DNA of 64,000 bases from Bacteroidaceae bacterium (GCA_017631315.1 JAGBTN010000016.1:1-64000), one strand, 5' to 3'. Positions 48,707 through 58,474 are shown, counted from the stretch's first letter. A program made the numbers and translations. The notes: a model not told the origin generated them from the letters alone.

Positions 48707-49561
48707 TCAATTTTCGTAACGTGTCAGTTGCCATCCTTCACTTCCTTTTGTAAAGGTAAAGAGTTCCTGCATTCCGTTGGAGAATCCGCTTTTCCGCATC
48801 ACTACTTTATATCCGGTATAGTACTGCCCCTTGCGAATGTTGGAAATAATGCCAGCCGGCACTTCCGGGCAGAACGTATGCCATTGGTCTGCATCGATAA
48901 TGCCATCTATTCCTTCTTCGCTACCATCTTGGACGACGACATGAAGCGGGTCGGCTACAGACTTACTTTGGAAAAGGCTGTCGGTACAAAAGCGAGCATA
49001 GAAACCGTAGAAGTCGCAGAGTTCGTCATCTTGGAAGGTTGCTTCCCTTATGGCCTCGAAATACCACCGGCCTTCACGGCAGCAGAAAGTGTAATTGCGT
49101 ATCGTTCCGTCGTTCAGATTTATGCGTTGCAGGCTGACAACGGAGTCTTCTGCCTCCTCGTCACCTTCAACCTGCATCTGGCCCACATTGCCATAAAGCG
49201 TGGTAAAGTAATCGCCGGAAAGGAAACTGAACTCAAAATCGGGGTCAAAGTGTTCGAGCATTTCGTCCGAGTAACCGGTACGTTCCAGGCGAATGGGATT
49301 GGCAGTCCTGTTACGACGTAGCGTTTTGTCGTGCAGATAGACAAAGAGGAAATCGTCGAAACTGCCATCTATGGATTGGCCTTCATCTATCGTCAAGTCC
49401 GTATTTTCGGCATCACACGTCAATGTGTCGCACAATGTGCTGTCCAACAACTCGGCCGAGAACTCTTCCGGTTCATTGTTCTGCCCTCCCCGTCTGTTTT
49501 CGCACGAAAGGATTGTTGCAGCAACGAAAGACAAGCAAATGACTTTACACTTAATACTCAT
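48707..49561 (-). CDS. DUF4348 domain-containing lipoprotein
   Basis: This 284-residue protein is read from Met at 49561, giving a lipoprotein signal (FVAATILSC, then ENRRGG). A start at 49591 would overlap the -7 box at 49589-49596. Residues about 60-284 match DUF4348 of Bacteroides (FDDFLFVYLHDKTLRRNRTANP, YFTTLYGN, FYARFCTDSLFQSKSVADPLHV, FTKGSEGWQL). The role is unknown; it is envelope-anchored. It is the first gene of the operon with murB. Confidence 0.85.
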   Translation of the reverse strand: MSIKCKVICLSFVAATILSCENRRGGQNNEPEEFSAELLDSTLCDTLTCDAENTDLTIDEGQSIDGSFDDFLFVYLHDKTLRRNRTANPIRLERTGYSDEMLEHFDPDFEFSFLSGDYFTTLYGNVGQMQVEGDEEAEDSVVSLQRINLNDGTIRNYTFCCREGRWYFEAIREATFQDDELCDFYGFYARFCTDSLFQSKSVADPLHVVVQDGSEEGIDGIIDADQWHTFCPEVPAGIISNIRKGQYYTGYKVVMRKSGFSNGMQELFTFTKGSEGWQLTRYEN

Positions 49562-49588
49562 TTTGCATCTTAATGCCTTAAAATCACG

Positions 49589-49596
49589 CAAAGGTA
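49589..49596 (-). promoter_or_regulatory. -7 box of DUF4348-murB-MBL
   Basis: TACCTTTG on the minus strand, 27 nt upstream of the ATG at 49561. Confidence 0.65.
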
Positions 49597-49640
49597 CGAA
49601 GAATTTAATAATTAGGGGTTAACATTTAAGAATTATTTTG

Positions 49641-49648
49641 TACTTTTG
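49641..49648 (+). promoter_or_regulatory. -7 box of pheS
   Basis: TACTTTTG, 38 nt before the pheS ATG. It is divergent from the DUF4348 promoter. Confidence 0.6.
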
Positions 49649-49686
49649 CACACGAAACAGAAAAAGACCTAATAGCGAACAACAAG

Positions 49687-50709
49687 ATGATACAGAAAAT
49701 AGAACAGTTGATGCAAGAGATTTCTGCGCTGCAAGCAAAGAATGCAGAAGAGGCAGAGGCTCTGCGTATCAAGTATTTGAGCAAGAAAGGCGAGATTTCA
49801 CAACTGATGAATGATTTCCGCAACGTGCCTGCCGAACAGAAGAAAGAGGTTGGCATGAAAATCAACGAACTCAAGACCTTGGCTCAAGAGAAGATAACTG
49901 CCTTGAAAGACAATGCCGGCGAAACTGCTGCTACAGGTTCTGCAGCCATCGACCTCACACGTACTCCCTACCCCATTGCTCTCGGTGCGCGCCATCCTCT
50001 CACGATTGTCAAGAACGAAATCGTCGATATCTTCAGCCGTATGGGCTTCACCCTGGCCGACGGACCCGAGGTGGAAGACGACTGGCACGTATATAGCAGC
50101 ATGAACTTTGCCGACGACCATCCTGCTCGCGACATGCAGGACACCTTCTTCGTCGAAGCACACCCCGACATCATTCTGCGTTCCCACACCAGCAGCGTGC
50201 AGGCTCGCGTCATGGAAAACACCCAGCCTCCCATCCGCGTCATCTGCCCCGGACGCGTCTATCGCAACGAGGCAATCAGTGCCCGAGCACACTGTTTCTT
50301 CCATCAGGTGGAAGGTCTCTACATCGACAAGAACGTCAGTTTCACCGACCTCAAGCAAGTGCTGTTGCTCTTTGCCCAGGAGATGTTCGGTCCCGAAACA
50401 AAGATACGCCTCCGCCCCAGTTATTTCCCCTTCACAGAGCCCAGCGCCGAGATGGACGTCAGTTGCACACTTTGCAAGGGCAAAGGCTGCAGCCTCTGCA
50501 AAGGAGCTGGCTGGCTGGAGATTCTTGGCTGCGGCATGGTGGACCCCGCTGTGCTTGAAGCAAACGGCATAGACAGCAGCGTCTATACAGGTTATGCCTT
50601 TGGCATGGGCATAGAGCGCATTACCAACCTGAAGTACCAGGTGAAAGACTTGCGCATGTTCAGCGAGAACGATGTTCGTTTCCTCGACGAATTCACCAGC
50701 GCAAAATAA
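49687..50709 (+). CDS. pheS: Phenylalanyl-tRNA synthetase, alpha subunit
   Basis: This 340-residue class II synthetase subunit charges tRNA-Phe together with PheT, which is not adjacent. An N-terminal coiled coil (1-85) precedes the catalytic core: HPLTIVKNEIVDIFSRMGF, DMQDTFF, LRSHTSSVQAR, motif 2 GRVYRNEAISARAHCFFHQVEGL, FTEPSAEMDVSC, and motif 3 GMGIERI. Length is typical. It ends in a perfect 13-bp stem terminator and is monocistronic. Confidence 0.97.
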   Translation: MIQKIEQLMQEISALQAKNAEEAEALRIKYLSKKGEISQLMNDFRNVPAEQKKEVGMKINELKTLAQEKITALKDNAGETAATGSAAIDLTRTPYPIALGARHPLTIVKNEIVDIFSRMGFTLADGPEVEDDWHVYSSMNFADDHPARDMQDTFFVEAHPDIILRSHTSSVQARVMENTQPPIRVICPGRVYRNEAISARAHCFFHQVEGLYIDKNVSFTDLKQVLLLFAQEMFGPETKIRLRPSYFPFTEPSAEMDVSCTLCKGKGCSLCKGAGWLEILGCGMVDPAVLEANGIDSSVYTGYAFGMGIERITNLKYQVKDLRMFSENDVRFLDEFTSAK

Positions 50710-50734
50710 TATATTTTCATACTCTGCAGCATAG

Positions 50735-50772
50735 CGAGAGCCCAAAGCACGACTTTGGGCTCTCGTTTTTTT
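50735..50772 (+). terminator. Rho-independent terminator of pheS
   Basis: CGAGAGCCCAAAG (50735-50747) pairs perfectly with CTTTGGGCTCTCG (50753-50765) around a 5-nt loop, followed by a run of Ts. Confidence 0.95.
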
Positions 50773-50809
50773 GTGCCTATCCGTATCGGCACACTGGGAT
50801 AACGGAAAA

Positions 50810-50919
50810 ACTACACACGTGAAGTCGGGCAACTACACACGTGAAGTTTGCCATTTACACACGTGAAGTCGGGCAACTTTACACGTGAAGTTTTTCGTCG
50901 TAACACGAGTACTTTGCCG
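50810..50919. repeat. 22-bp modular repeat array, locus 6 (CACGTG subtype, five units)
   Basis: Units start at 50810, 50832, 50854, 50876 and (degenerate) 50898. Inserts are ACACACGTGA three times, TTACACGTGA and TAACACGAGT, separated by AGTCGGGCAACT-type 12-mers. It lies between pheS and the next gene; nothing else is recognised in 50920-51119. Confidence 0.8.
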
Positions 50920-51119
50920 AAACACCGTTTTACACTGATTTTCTTGCAGTTATATCCAACAAAACAAAACTGCCGACCGAAACTCCAAAGACACGGCAGA
51001 TGCAACATCTGTGTGTAAACTGAAATTTCTTTTTTTGTGTCTGCTTACAACATGTATCTGCATTTTATTTGTCAGCGAAAACAATGGGATTATATTACTA
51101 AAAGTTTTAACGACTTTAT

Positions 51120-51150
51120 TTGTTCGCTTGCGAAAGATTTCGTAACTTTG
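51120..51150 (+). promoter_or_regulatory. Promoter of the 87-residue gene
   Basis: TTG (51120-51122), 20-bp spacer and TAACTTTG (51143-51150), 34 nt before the ATG. Confidence 0.75.
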
Positions 51151-51184
51151 TCTGTGTAAAAAACAACCCTTATAATTTAATAAG

Positions 51185-51448
51185 ATGAAACGCAAGGAAT
51201 TAAAAAAACGGATTAATTATCTGTGTGGCGAATTATTGGCAGAATGTATCGCAATGGCGCAGTACCACAAAAAAGACAACCTGCGCGATGTGGAAAACGT
51301 CATGCTCAGTATCATCAGAATGCAGAACGACTGGATTTGCCGCCTCTCGCACATTGAGCCGAGAAACACGCGTCTGTTTTTCAAGAAACTGCGCGAAGAT
51401 ATGCAAAAACGTACCGACGAAGTAATTGAACAAATTCAGAACCTCTAA
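51185..51448 (+). CDS. Small conserved-looking basic helical protein
   Basis: This 87-residue protein is almost certainly all alpha-helical, rich in Lys, Arg, Glu and Asn, with no signal peptide. It has its own well-formed promoter, which supports it being real. The pattern (KRINYLCGELLAECIAMAQYH...NVMLSIIRMQNDWICRLSH) resembles small Bacteroidales proteins of unknown function. It lies 64 bp upstream of the acyltransferase gene, possibly co-transcribed. No function is proposed. Confidence 0.7.
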   Translation: MKRKELKKRINYLCGELLAECIAMAQYHKKDNLRDVENVMLSIIRMQNDWICRLSHIEPRNTRLFFKKLREDMQKRTDEVIEQIQNL

Positions 51449-51512
51449 TACAGAGACCTGAAAGATTCACACATGAAAAGTTAGAACAGCAACTTTTCTG
51501 ACAGAAATTTCT

Positions 51513-52058
51513 ATGCTTAAAACTCTTTGCACTAAAATACTTTTCGGATGGCTCGGCTTTACAGAAACTGTTACCGAACCATTACCTCCAAAATGTATCA
51601 TCGCACTCGCACCCCACACGAGCAACTGGGACTTCATTATCGGGAACCTTTATAGCGGCACTAAAAACTATCGAAGCGACTTCCTCATGAAGAAAGAGTG
51701 GTTCTTCTGGCCGATGGGCATCCTGATGCGAAAACTCGGAGGCATTCCCGTTTACCGAAGCAAACAGATGCACTCCACAGACATCATTGCAGAACGGGCG
51801 AGAAACAGCAGCACATTCCGGCTTTGCATCACCCCCGAAGGCACACGCAAAGCACAAGCAGACTGGAAGAAAGGATTCTACTATATTGCCCTCAAAGCAG
51901 AAATACCCATCCTGCTCTATGCTCTCGACTACGCCGAAAGACGCATCGTTTGCACAAAAACCATCATCCCAAACGGGAACATCGAAGAGCAAATGAAGGA
52001 AATCAAAGACTACTATAAAAACTTCAAAGGGCTACATCCGAAACAATTCAAAATCTAA
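51513..52058 (+). CDS. PlsC-type acyltransferase
   Basis: This 181-residue protein belongs to the glycerolipid acyltransferase family. Motif I is HTSNWD (HX4D), motif II FLMKKEWFFWP, and motif III PEGTR. It is shorter than classical PlsC (about 240) and lacks an obvious N-terminal membrane helix beyond the first hydrophobic residues. It probably acylates a glycerol-phosphate, lysophospholipid or ornithine-type lipid at the inner membrane; the substrate is undetermined. The golvesin/amidase gene follows 45 bp downstream. Confidence 0.88.
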   Translation: MLKTLCTKILFGWLGFTETVTEPLPPKCIIALAPHTSNWDFIIGNLYSGTKNYRSDFLMKKEWFFWPMGILMRKLGGIPVYRSKQMHSTDIIAERARNSSTFRLCITPEGTRKAQADWKKGFYYIALKAEIPILLYALDYAERRIVCTKTIIPNGNIEEQMKEIKDYYKNFKGLHPKQFKI

Positions 52059-52103
52059 CAACCAATCACTTGTAGCAAGCCAAGACACAAACTATCGCTT
52101 AAA

Positions 52104-55004
52104 ATGAAAAAAATACTGCTTCTACTGCTTCTTTCCGGATGGTATGCAACATCCTCCATTGCACAGCAGAACAACATAGAACATGTGCGCGAATACTTCG
52201 CAAAATATACCAACCCCGACTTCCCGAACCTAAAAGAAATAACGGTCAAAGACATACAGACAGATGACCAGCAAAAACGCATCACCATTGTACTTAGCGA
52301 CAACTTCATAGCACAACCGCTCACTCCACTCACCGTTGACAAAATCTATACCGAAGTAAAACTGCTGCAACCAGCACCTTACAACTCCTACAACCTCACC
52401 ATCGTAGCAGCAGGCACTCCCATCGAGCAACTCATCCCTACTTATATGATGAGCAAGCCCGACACCGCTCGTGTATATAAACGTGAACCCTTCGAAGGCA
52501 ACCCATGGGTGACGCCCACAAGTCTGCCGTACACCATTAAGAAAGGTATGCAAGGCAGACACCTGTGCCTTTGGCAAAGCCACGGCAAATACTTCAGCCA
52601 CAACAAACAACAATGGATTTGGCAACGTCCAAGACTCTTCTGCACCACAGAAGACCTCTACACACAGACCATCGTTGTCCCCTACCTCATCCCGATGCTT
52701 CAAAATGCCGGCGCAGTCGTATTTACACCAAGAGAGCGTGACTGGCAGAAACAGGAAATCATCATAGACAATGATGCCATCATGGATGGCAGTCGCTACG
52801 AAGAACGCGTCAGCAAATACCATTGGCAATATGGTGGCGTAGGTTTTTCGCATACTCGTGAAGGATATGAAAATGGCGAGAACCCATTCCGCATGGGAAC
52901 ATACCAGATGATAGAAGCCACACAAAACAGAACGACAACAAGCGATGCTGTTTGGATTCCGGAAATACTCGTAGAAGGCGACTACGCTGTCTATGTATCG
53001 TATCAAACAGTACCTGGCAGCATACCGGATGCAACCTACACTGTTAAACACGGAGGCACTGCCACCACTTTCAGCGTTAACCAGCAAATGGGCGGTGGCA
53101 CATGGGTGTATCTCGGAACATTTCATTTCACAAAAGGGAAAAGCGAATCTAACAGCATAGCACTCTCCAATTTAAGTGCATACAAAGGTGTTGTTACCGC
53201 CGATGCCGTCCGATTGGGAGGTGGCATGGGAAATATCGTCCGAGGAGACTCAACAATGTTATTGCCTGTCGGAAGCGACTTGCCTCGCTGTTTAGAAGCA
53301 GCACGCTACTCTGCTCAATGGTATGGCATGCCCGACAGTGTTTACTCTCGCCGAGGTAACGACGACTATAGCGACGACATCAACACACGACCTCTCGCCG
53401 AAAACTACCTTGCCGAAGGAAGTAATTACCTGAAAGGAGACAGCGGACTCTGTGTACCAATAGAACTTAGTATGGGCATTCACAGCGATGCAGGTTTTCA
53501 CGAAGACAATACATTAATAGGCACACTTGGCATCTACACAAAGGATTTCTGCGAAGGGCGTACTGGAGCAGGTCTCTCCCGTCTCGTAAGCCGCGACCTC
53601 GCCGACATGGTCATGACACAAGTATGCACAGACATGACACGAGAATTAGGTATATGGAATCGCAGAGACATGTACGACCGTAATTATGGCGAGACACGTG
53701 ACCCACAATTCCCTGCCATCATTCTCGAAACACTCAGCCATCAGAACTGGGCTGATATGCGACTCGGCCACGACCCATGGTTCAAGTTCCTTTATGCAAG
53801 AGCGGTTTATAAAGGCATCCTGCGTTTCCTTTCTACCATCCATGGTGGCAAAGACTGTGTGGTTCAACCCTTGCCTGTAGCAGGTCTTTCTGCAGAAGCA
53901 GACGGAGAGAACAAAAAGATTACACTTCGTTGGACACCAAGACTCGACATCGCCGAGCCAACTGCCGAACCAAAAGGCTATGTCATCTATACCAAAAAAG
54001 CAGGTGGTGACTTCGATAATGGTCAATACATAAGTGGAGAAAACTTCTTCTACCAATTAAATGCCGAACCAGGAATACTTTATAGTTTCCGTATTGCCGC
54101 TGTCAACGAGGGAGGAGCCAGTTTGTTGAGCGAAGAAGTTTGTGCCGCCATTTCGAACGACACAAATGCTCCGTCAATACTGCTTGTTGATGCATTTCAA
54201 AGATTGGCAGGCCCCCAACCCTTCGACAACGAAGCAACAGGAGGTTTTAATTTCGAACAAGAACCCGGAGTTATTGATATTAAGTCGCCAGGTTTTTGCG
54301 GTTATCAACAAAACTTTGATAAAACCCAATATGGGAAAGGATTCGGAGCAAGCGGCGACGAATTGGAAGGTATGATATTGGCTGGCAACACTCACGACTA
54401 TAGCACCCGCACTGCTATTGACATCCTACAAAAACACCCCGAATGTAACATCAGTAGCACCACACCCATACAGATTGCAGGCCTCGACCTTCGTAAATAC
54501 CGTATTGCTAACTTCACTTTGGGTGCACAAAAGGACGATGGATATTCTCTCACCCGACGTAAAGCCTTCACACCAGAAATGCTTACAGCAATCTCACAAT
54601 TGACGATGCAAGGAACATCCATCATGGTAAGCGGTGCATTCATTGGTAGCGACGTGCGTAATGCTGGTGACGATGCCTTTATCGCTGATAAGTTAAAATA
54701 TCGATACGTTGCAACAACACCAACCGACAGCATCTGCACTGTGGAAGGCCTCGGCAACATTGGTAGTATCTACAGTCGTCCGAACGAAGAAAACTACTGG
54801 CTGTGTAGTACAGATATCATTGAAGGAGTTGGCGGAGCATTTAATGCAATGAAATATAGCACAAATAACTATCCTGCTGCCGTTGCCTATCCAGGACCGG
54901 GATATCGTGTCCTTGCATTTGGCTTCCCGCTCGAATGTATTAAAGAAACAGAAACCCGACAAAACATTGTGGGAATAGCCATTGATTTTCTATTAGGAAA
55001 ATAA
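52104..55004 (+). CDS. Secreted golvesin-domain / amidase-like / fibronectin III protein ('xanthan lyase' annotation group)
   Basis: This 966-residue protein has a signal peptide (MKKILLLLLLSGWYATSSIAQ). Residues about 285-375 form a golvesin C-terminal-like domain (EGDYAVYVSYQTVPGSIPDA...TADAVRLGGG). Around 390-575 lies an N-acetylmuramoyl-L-alanine amidase-like region with GIHSDAGFHEDN and AIILETLSHQNWADM supplying His and Glu. A fibronectin III domain (about 590-685) and a C-terminal glutaminase-like region follow. Bacteroides homologues are often annotated xanthan lyase without support. A peptidoglycan-remodelling role in the periplasm or at the surface is more consistent with what is visible. 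Confidence 0.8.
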   Translation: MKKILLLLLLSGWYATSSIAQQNNIEHVREYFAKYTNPDFPNLKEITVKDIQTDDQQKRITIVLSDNFIAQPLTPLTVDKIYTEVKLLQPAPYNSYNLTIVAAGTPIEQLIPTYMMSKPDTARVYKREPFEGNPWVTPTSLPYTIKKGMQGRHLCLWQSHGKYFSHNKQQWIWQRPRLFCTTEDLYTQTIVVPYLIPMLQNAGAVVFTPRERDWQKQEIIIDNDAIMDGSRYEERVSKYHWQYGGVGFSHTREGYENGENPFRMGTYQMIEATQNRTTTSDAVWIPEILVEGDYAVYVSYQTVPGSIPDATYTVKHGGTATTFSVNQQMGGGTWVYLGTFHFTKGKSESNSIALSNLSAYKGVVTADAVRLGGGMGNIVRGDSTMLLPVGSDLPRCLEAARYSAQWYGMPDSVYSRRGNDDYSDDINTRPLAENYLAEGSNYLKGDSGLCVPIELSMGIHSDAGFHEDNTLIGTLGIYTKDFCEGRTGAGLSRLVSRDLADMVMTQVCTDMTRELGIWNRRDMYDRNYGETRDPQFPAIILETLSHQNWADMRLGHDPWFKFLYARAVYKGILRFLSTIHGGKDCVVQPLPVAGLSAEADGENKKITLRWTPRLDIAEPTAEPKGYVIYTKKAGGDFDNGQYISGENFFYQLNAEPGILYSFRIAAVNEGGASLLSEEVCAAISNDTNAPSILLVDAFQRLAGPQPFDNEATGGFNFEQEPGVIDIKSPGFCGYQQNFDKTQYGKGFGASGDELEGMILAGNTHDYSTRTAIDILQKHPECNISSTTPIQIAGLDLRKYRIANFTLGAQKDDGYSLTRRKAFTPEMLTAISQLTMQGTSIMVSGAFIGSDVRNAGDDAFIADKLKYRYVATTPTDSICTVEGLGNIGSIYSRPNEENYWLCSTDIIEGVGGAFNAMKYSTNNYPAAVAYPGPGYRVLAFGFPLECIKETETRQNIVGIAIDFLLGK

Positions 55005-55047
55005 TGGCAAATAAATGAAATAATACCTCTCAACACTCAATCAACAG

Positions 55048-55374
55048 ATGTATACTATTTATTGCAACATGAAAGGCTCACGACAACTTTCTGTCGAAGA
55101 AGCACATTTGAATACCATCGACCGATATTCACTCTTCTCTGATTTACTTGACAGTAACGGGATTGTATCTGAAAGCGTCCTGGAAAAATTGCGTTTGAAT
55201 GTTCGTTCAATATTGTCATGCAATGAAACTGACACAGATATGCTTGACTTATGCGAACACATACTCTTTCATAACGACATGAAAGCCTTTGGTCTGCATC
55301 AGCTTATTTTACTATTCATTGACTGGAAAAAAGAACAACTCGACAAGCTAAAGTCTTCTCTTGAAATAGAATAG
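55048..55374 (+). CDS. Hypothetical protein, 108 residues
   Basis: I do not recognise this protein. It has no signal peptide or transmembrane segment, is predicted mostly helical and slightly acidic, and has three Cys. A Met eight codons in (55069) is an alternative start. It sits 43 bp after the golvesin/amidase gene and 8 bp before ygiQ, on the same strand, so it is probably translated as part of that transcript. Position and codon use resemble its neighbours, which supports a real gene. Confidence 0.6.
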   Translation: MYTIYCNMKGSRQLSVEEAHLNTIDRYSLFSDLLDSNGIVSESVLEKLRLNVRSILSCNETDTDMLDLCEHILFHNDMKAFGLHQLILLFIDWKKEQLDKLKSSLEIE

Positions 55375-55382
55375 AATAAGAC

Positions 55383-57314
55383 ATGGCAATTGACCATTTG
55401 ACAAATAAAACGGCCTGGCTGCCTACAACACGAAAAGAAATGGAGCAGCGCGGTTGGGATGAAGCAGATGTCATCCTCTTTAGTGCTGACGCATATGTTG
55501 ACCATCCATCCTTCGGGGCTGCCGTCATTGGCAGACTTTTGGAAGCAGAAGGACTCCGTGTCTGTATAGTACCTCAACCAGATTGGCATGGAGACTTTCG
55601 TGACTTTCGCAAGTTAGGCAGACCACGTCTTTTCTTTGGCATATCGCCTGGCTGTATGGATTCTATGGTCAATAAATACACGGCTGCCCGTCGATTAAGA
55701 AGCGAAGATGCTTATAGCCCTGACGGACGTCATGATCTCCGTCCGGAATATCCAACCATTGTCTATACCAACATATTAAGGCAACTCTTTCCTGATGTCC
55801 CTATTGTTCTTGGTGGAATTGAAGCAAGCCTTAGAAGGGTGATGCACTACGATTACTGGCAAGAACGTTTCCGGCCAAGCATCCTTTGTGATTGCGATGC
55901 AGACCTCATCACATACGGCATGGGGGAGAAACCGACATTGGAACTTGTTAGACTTCTTACGGATGCCATCGACCAATCTCATCCTCTTCTTCATTATGAT
56001 GAGAAAGGGGAACCGTGCATTACACGTCAACTACTTCGTGAGGTGGGCATTGCCAATCTGAAACAGACCGTAACACTTTGGCAAAAAGAGGAAATACCCG
56101 GCGGCATCAACAATGATGATATTGTACTGCACAGCTACGAGGAATGTCTTAAACAACCACAACTACATGCCGAAAATTTCCGCCACATAGAAGAGGAGAG
56201 CAACAAGATACATGCTCAACGACTATTGCAGCAAACAGGGAACAAATGGGTAGTGGTCAACCCACCCCATCCTCCGCTTACCTCTGAAGAACTTGACCAT
56301 AGCTTTGATTTGCCCTACACACGCCTGCCACATCCAAAGTATAAAGGCAAACGCATCCCTGCATATGAGATGATTAAATTTAGTGTCACGCTACATCGGG
56401 GATGTTTTGGAGGTTGTGCGTTCTGCACTATCAGTGCTCATCAAGGGAAGTTCATCGTAAGCCGCTCTAAAGAGAGTATTCTTCGGGAAGTAAAAGCCAT
56501 CTGTCAAATGCCGGACTTCAAGGGCTATCTCAGCGATCTTGGAGGTCCAAGTGCCAACATGTACCAGATGCATGGCAAGCGACAGGAACTCTGCGAAAAA
56601 TGCAAACGTCCGTCATGTATTCATCCTGCCATCTGTCCCAACCTGAACGGCGACCACAGGCCATTACTTGACATCTATCGTTCTGTCGATGCTTTGCCTG
56701 GAATCAAGAAGAGCTTCATTGGCAGTGGTGTTCGCTATGATATGTTATTACACGACTGGAAGGACGACCGCCTGAATAATGCAAACAAAGAATACACCAG
56801 AGAACTCATAACGAAACACGTTAGCGGACGATTGAAAGTCGCACCCGAGCACACAAGCGACGAAGTGCTCAAACTAATGCGCAAACCTTCTTTCAGTCAG
56901 TTCCGACAATTCAAGAGTATCTTCGACCAAACTTGCCGACAAGCAGGAATCAAGCAGCAGATTATTCCATACTTCATAAGCAGTCACCCTTCGTGCACTG
57001 CTCTCGATATGGCAGACCTTGCCATACAAACGAAGCAAATGGACTTCCATCTGGAACAAGTACAAGACTTCACGCCAACCCCACTCACAATGGCAACAAC
57101 ATGCTGGGCTACAGGTTACAACCCATACACGCTCCAACCTGTATTCAGTGCAAAGACTCCCAGCGAAAAACAACAACAACGCATGTTCTTCTTTTGGTAT
57201 AAACCGGAAGAGAAGCGAAACATCGAACAATACCTACACAATATCGGACGAACTGATTTATTGAAAAGATTATATACTACAACAAATCCCACAAAGAAGA
57301 GAAACAAGTCTTGA
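55383..57314 (+). CDS. ygiQ: YgiQ family radical SAM protein
   Basis: This 643-residue protein has an N-terminal YgiQ domain (about 1-300: MEQRGWDEADVILFSADAYVDHPSFG), a radical SAM core whose cluster motif is CFGGCAFC (about residue 341), and a C-terminal YgiQ-specific region. The family uses a [4Fe-4S] cluster and S-adenosylmethionine; its reaction is not established. Length matches family members of 600-740 residues. The preceding unknown gene is 8 bp upstream. Confidence 0.93.
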   Translation: MAIDHLTNKTAWLPTTRKEMEQRGWDEADVILFSADAYVDHPSFGAAVIGRLLEAEGLRVCIVPQPDWHGDFRDFRKLGRPRLFFGISPGCMDSMVNKYTAARRLRSEDAYSPDGRHDLRPEYPTIVYTNILRQLFPDVPIVLGGIEASLRRVMHYDYWQERFRPSILCDCDADLITYGMGEKPTLELVRLLTDAIDQSHPLLHYDEKGEPCITRQLLREVGIANLKQTVTLWQKEEIPGGINNDDIVLHSYEECLKQPQLHAENFRHIEEESNKIHAQRLLQQTGNKWVVVNPPHPPLTSEELDHSFDLPYTRLPHPKYKGKRIPAYEMIKFSVTLHRGCFGGCAFCTISAHQGKFIVSRSKESILREVKAICQMPDFKGYLSDLGGPSANMYQMHGKRQELCEKCKRPSCIHPAICPNLNGDHRPLLDIYRSVDALPGIKKSFIGSGVRYDMLLHDWKDDRLNNANKEYTRELITKHVSGRLKVAPEHTSDEVLKLMRKPSFSQFRQFKSIFDQTCRQAGIKQQIIPYFISSHPSCTALDMADLAIQTKQMDFHLEQVQDFTPTPLTMATTCWATGYNPYTLQPVFSAKTPSEKQQQRMFFFWYKPEEKRNIEQYLHNIGRTDLLKRLYTTTNPTKKRNKS

Positions 57315-57366
57315 CATTATTTATATACATTATTTATATATATATATTTGAATTGGAAATAACATT

Positions 57367-57831
57367 ATGCAAAGCGAATGGTTTGAATGTAAGGTCCGTT
57401 ACGACAAGACCTTAGAAAACGGCCTCATCAAAAAGGTCACAGAGACATATTTGGTAGATGCACTCAGTTTTACTGAAGCAGAGAAAAGATTCATCGAGGA
57501 AATAACACCCTTCATGACGGGTGAATTTATTGTTACAGACATTAAGCGTGCCAGAATTTCAGAACTCTTCGACAGCGAAGACCTGAGCGACGACCGTTGG
57601 TTCCGTGCACGTATTGCATACATTACACTCGACGAGAAAACCGGCGTAGAGAAACGTACTGCACAAAACGTACTTATCCAAGCAAACGACTTCCATAAAG
57701 CAATCAACAGGCTCGACGAAGGCATGAAGGGAACATTGGGCGAATGGGTTATCGTCACAGTAACGGAAACCGCCATTATCGATGTATTCAAGTTCAAGGT
57801 AAGCGATGAACCTGTCGGAGAAAATAAATAA
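57367..57831 (+). CDS. DUF4494 domain-containing protein
   Basis: This 154-residue cytoplasmic protein starts with WFECKVRYDKTLENGLIKKVTE and contains FTEAEKRFIEE and RARISELF, the pattern of DUF4494 in Bacteroidetes, a family with phage-like and chromosomal members of unknown function. It overlaps yggS by 26 bp in another frame, so translation is probably coupled. The same-strand neighbour is consistent across Bacteroidales as far as I recall. Confidence 0.88.
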   Translation: MQSEWFECKVRYDKTLENGLIKKVTETYLVDALSFTEAEKRFIEEITPFMTGEFIVTDIKRARISELFDSEDLSDDRWFRARIAYITLDEKTGVEKRTAQNVLIQANDFHKAINRLDEGMKGTLGEWVIVTVTETAIIDVFKFKVSDEPVGENK

Positions 57832-58474
57832 CATACAGAAAACACTGCCCGCAGGTGTAAGACTTGTCGCTGTCAGCAAATACCATCCGGCATCGTTGAT
57901 TCAAGAAGCCTACGATGCCGGACAACGGATTTTCGGTGAAAGTCACGTCCAAGAACTCGTTGCGAAACACGACGCACTACCAAAAGACATAGAGTGGCAC
58001 TTCATCGGTCATCTGCAGACAAACAAAGTAAAATACATCGCACCATTCGTCAGCCTAATCCATGCCGTTGACTCGGAACGGTTGCTCATTGAGATAAACA
58101 AACAAGCCAAACGCAGTGGTCGAACAATTCCCATTCTTCTGCAAGTGCATGTGGCAAAGGAGACAACAAAGTTCGGCTTCACACCCGATGAACTGTTAAA
58201 CTTCATGGAAAATGGAGATTGGCGTCAATACACAAACATACGCTTTTCCGGCATAATGTGCATGGCAACCAACACCGAAGACGAAGCACTTATCGCATCA
58301 GAATTCGAACAAGCAAAAACGCTTTTCCACAGAATAAAAGAAAAGTATTTTAGCGACTCTGACACATTCAACGAATGTTCTTGGGGAATGAGTGGAGACT
58401 ACCCCATTGCCATCGAACACGGAAGCACATTGATTCGAATCGGAAGCATGATATTCGGAGAACGCACCTACTAA
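57806..58474 (+). CDS. yggS: YggS-type PLP homeostasis protein
   Basis: This 222-residue single-domain TIM-barrel protein binds pyridoxal phosphate through the Lys in RLVAVSKYHP. Other family motifs are FGESHVQEL, WHFIGHLQTNKVKYI, KFGF and MGMSGD-like CSWGMSGDYPIAIEHGST. It has no known catalytic activity and buffers PLP. It overlaps the DUF4494 gene by 26 bp. Confidence 0.94.
   Translation: MNLSEKINNIQKTLPAGVRLVAVSKYHPASLIQEAYDAGQRIFGESHVQELVAKHDALPKDIEWHFIGHLQTNKVKYIAPFVSLIHAVDSERLLIEINKQAKRSGRTIPILLQVHVAKETTKFGFTPDELLNFMENGDWRQYTNIRFSGIMCMATNTEDEALIASEFEQAKTLFHRIKEKYFSDSDTFNECSWGMSGDYPIAIEHGSTLIRIGSMIFGERTY

Noticed and set aside
49798-50832. 344-codon minus-strand ORF opposite pheS
   Set aside because: Antisense shadow of pheS; it also runs through the pheS terminator and a repeat array.
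50810-50919. The 22-bp arrays as CRISPR
   Set aside because: Repeat and insert are far too short, inserts recur within and between loci rather than being unique, and no cas genes are present.
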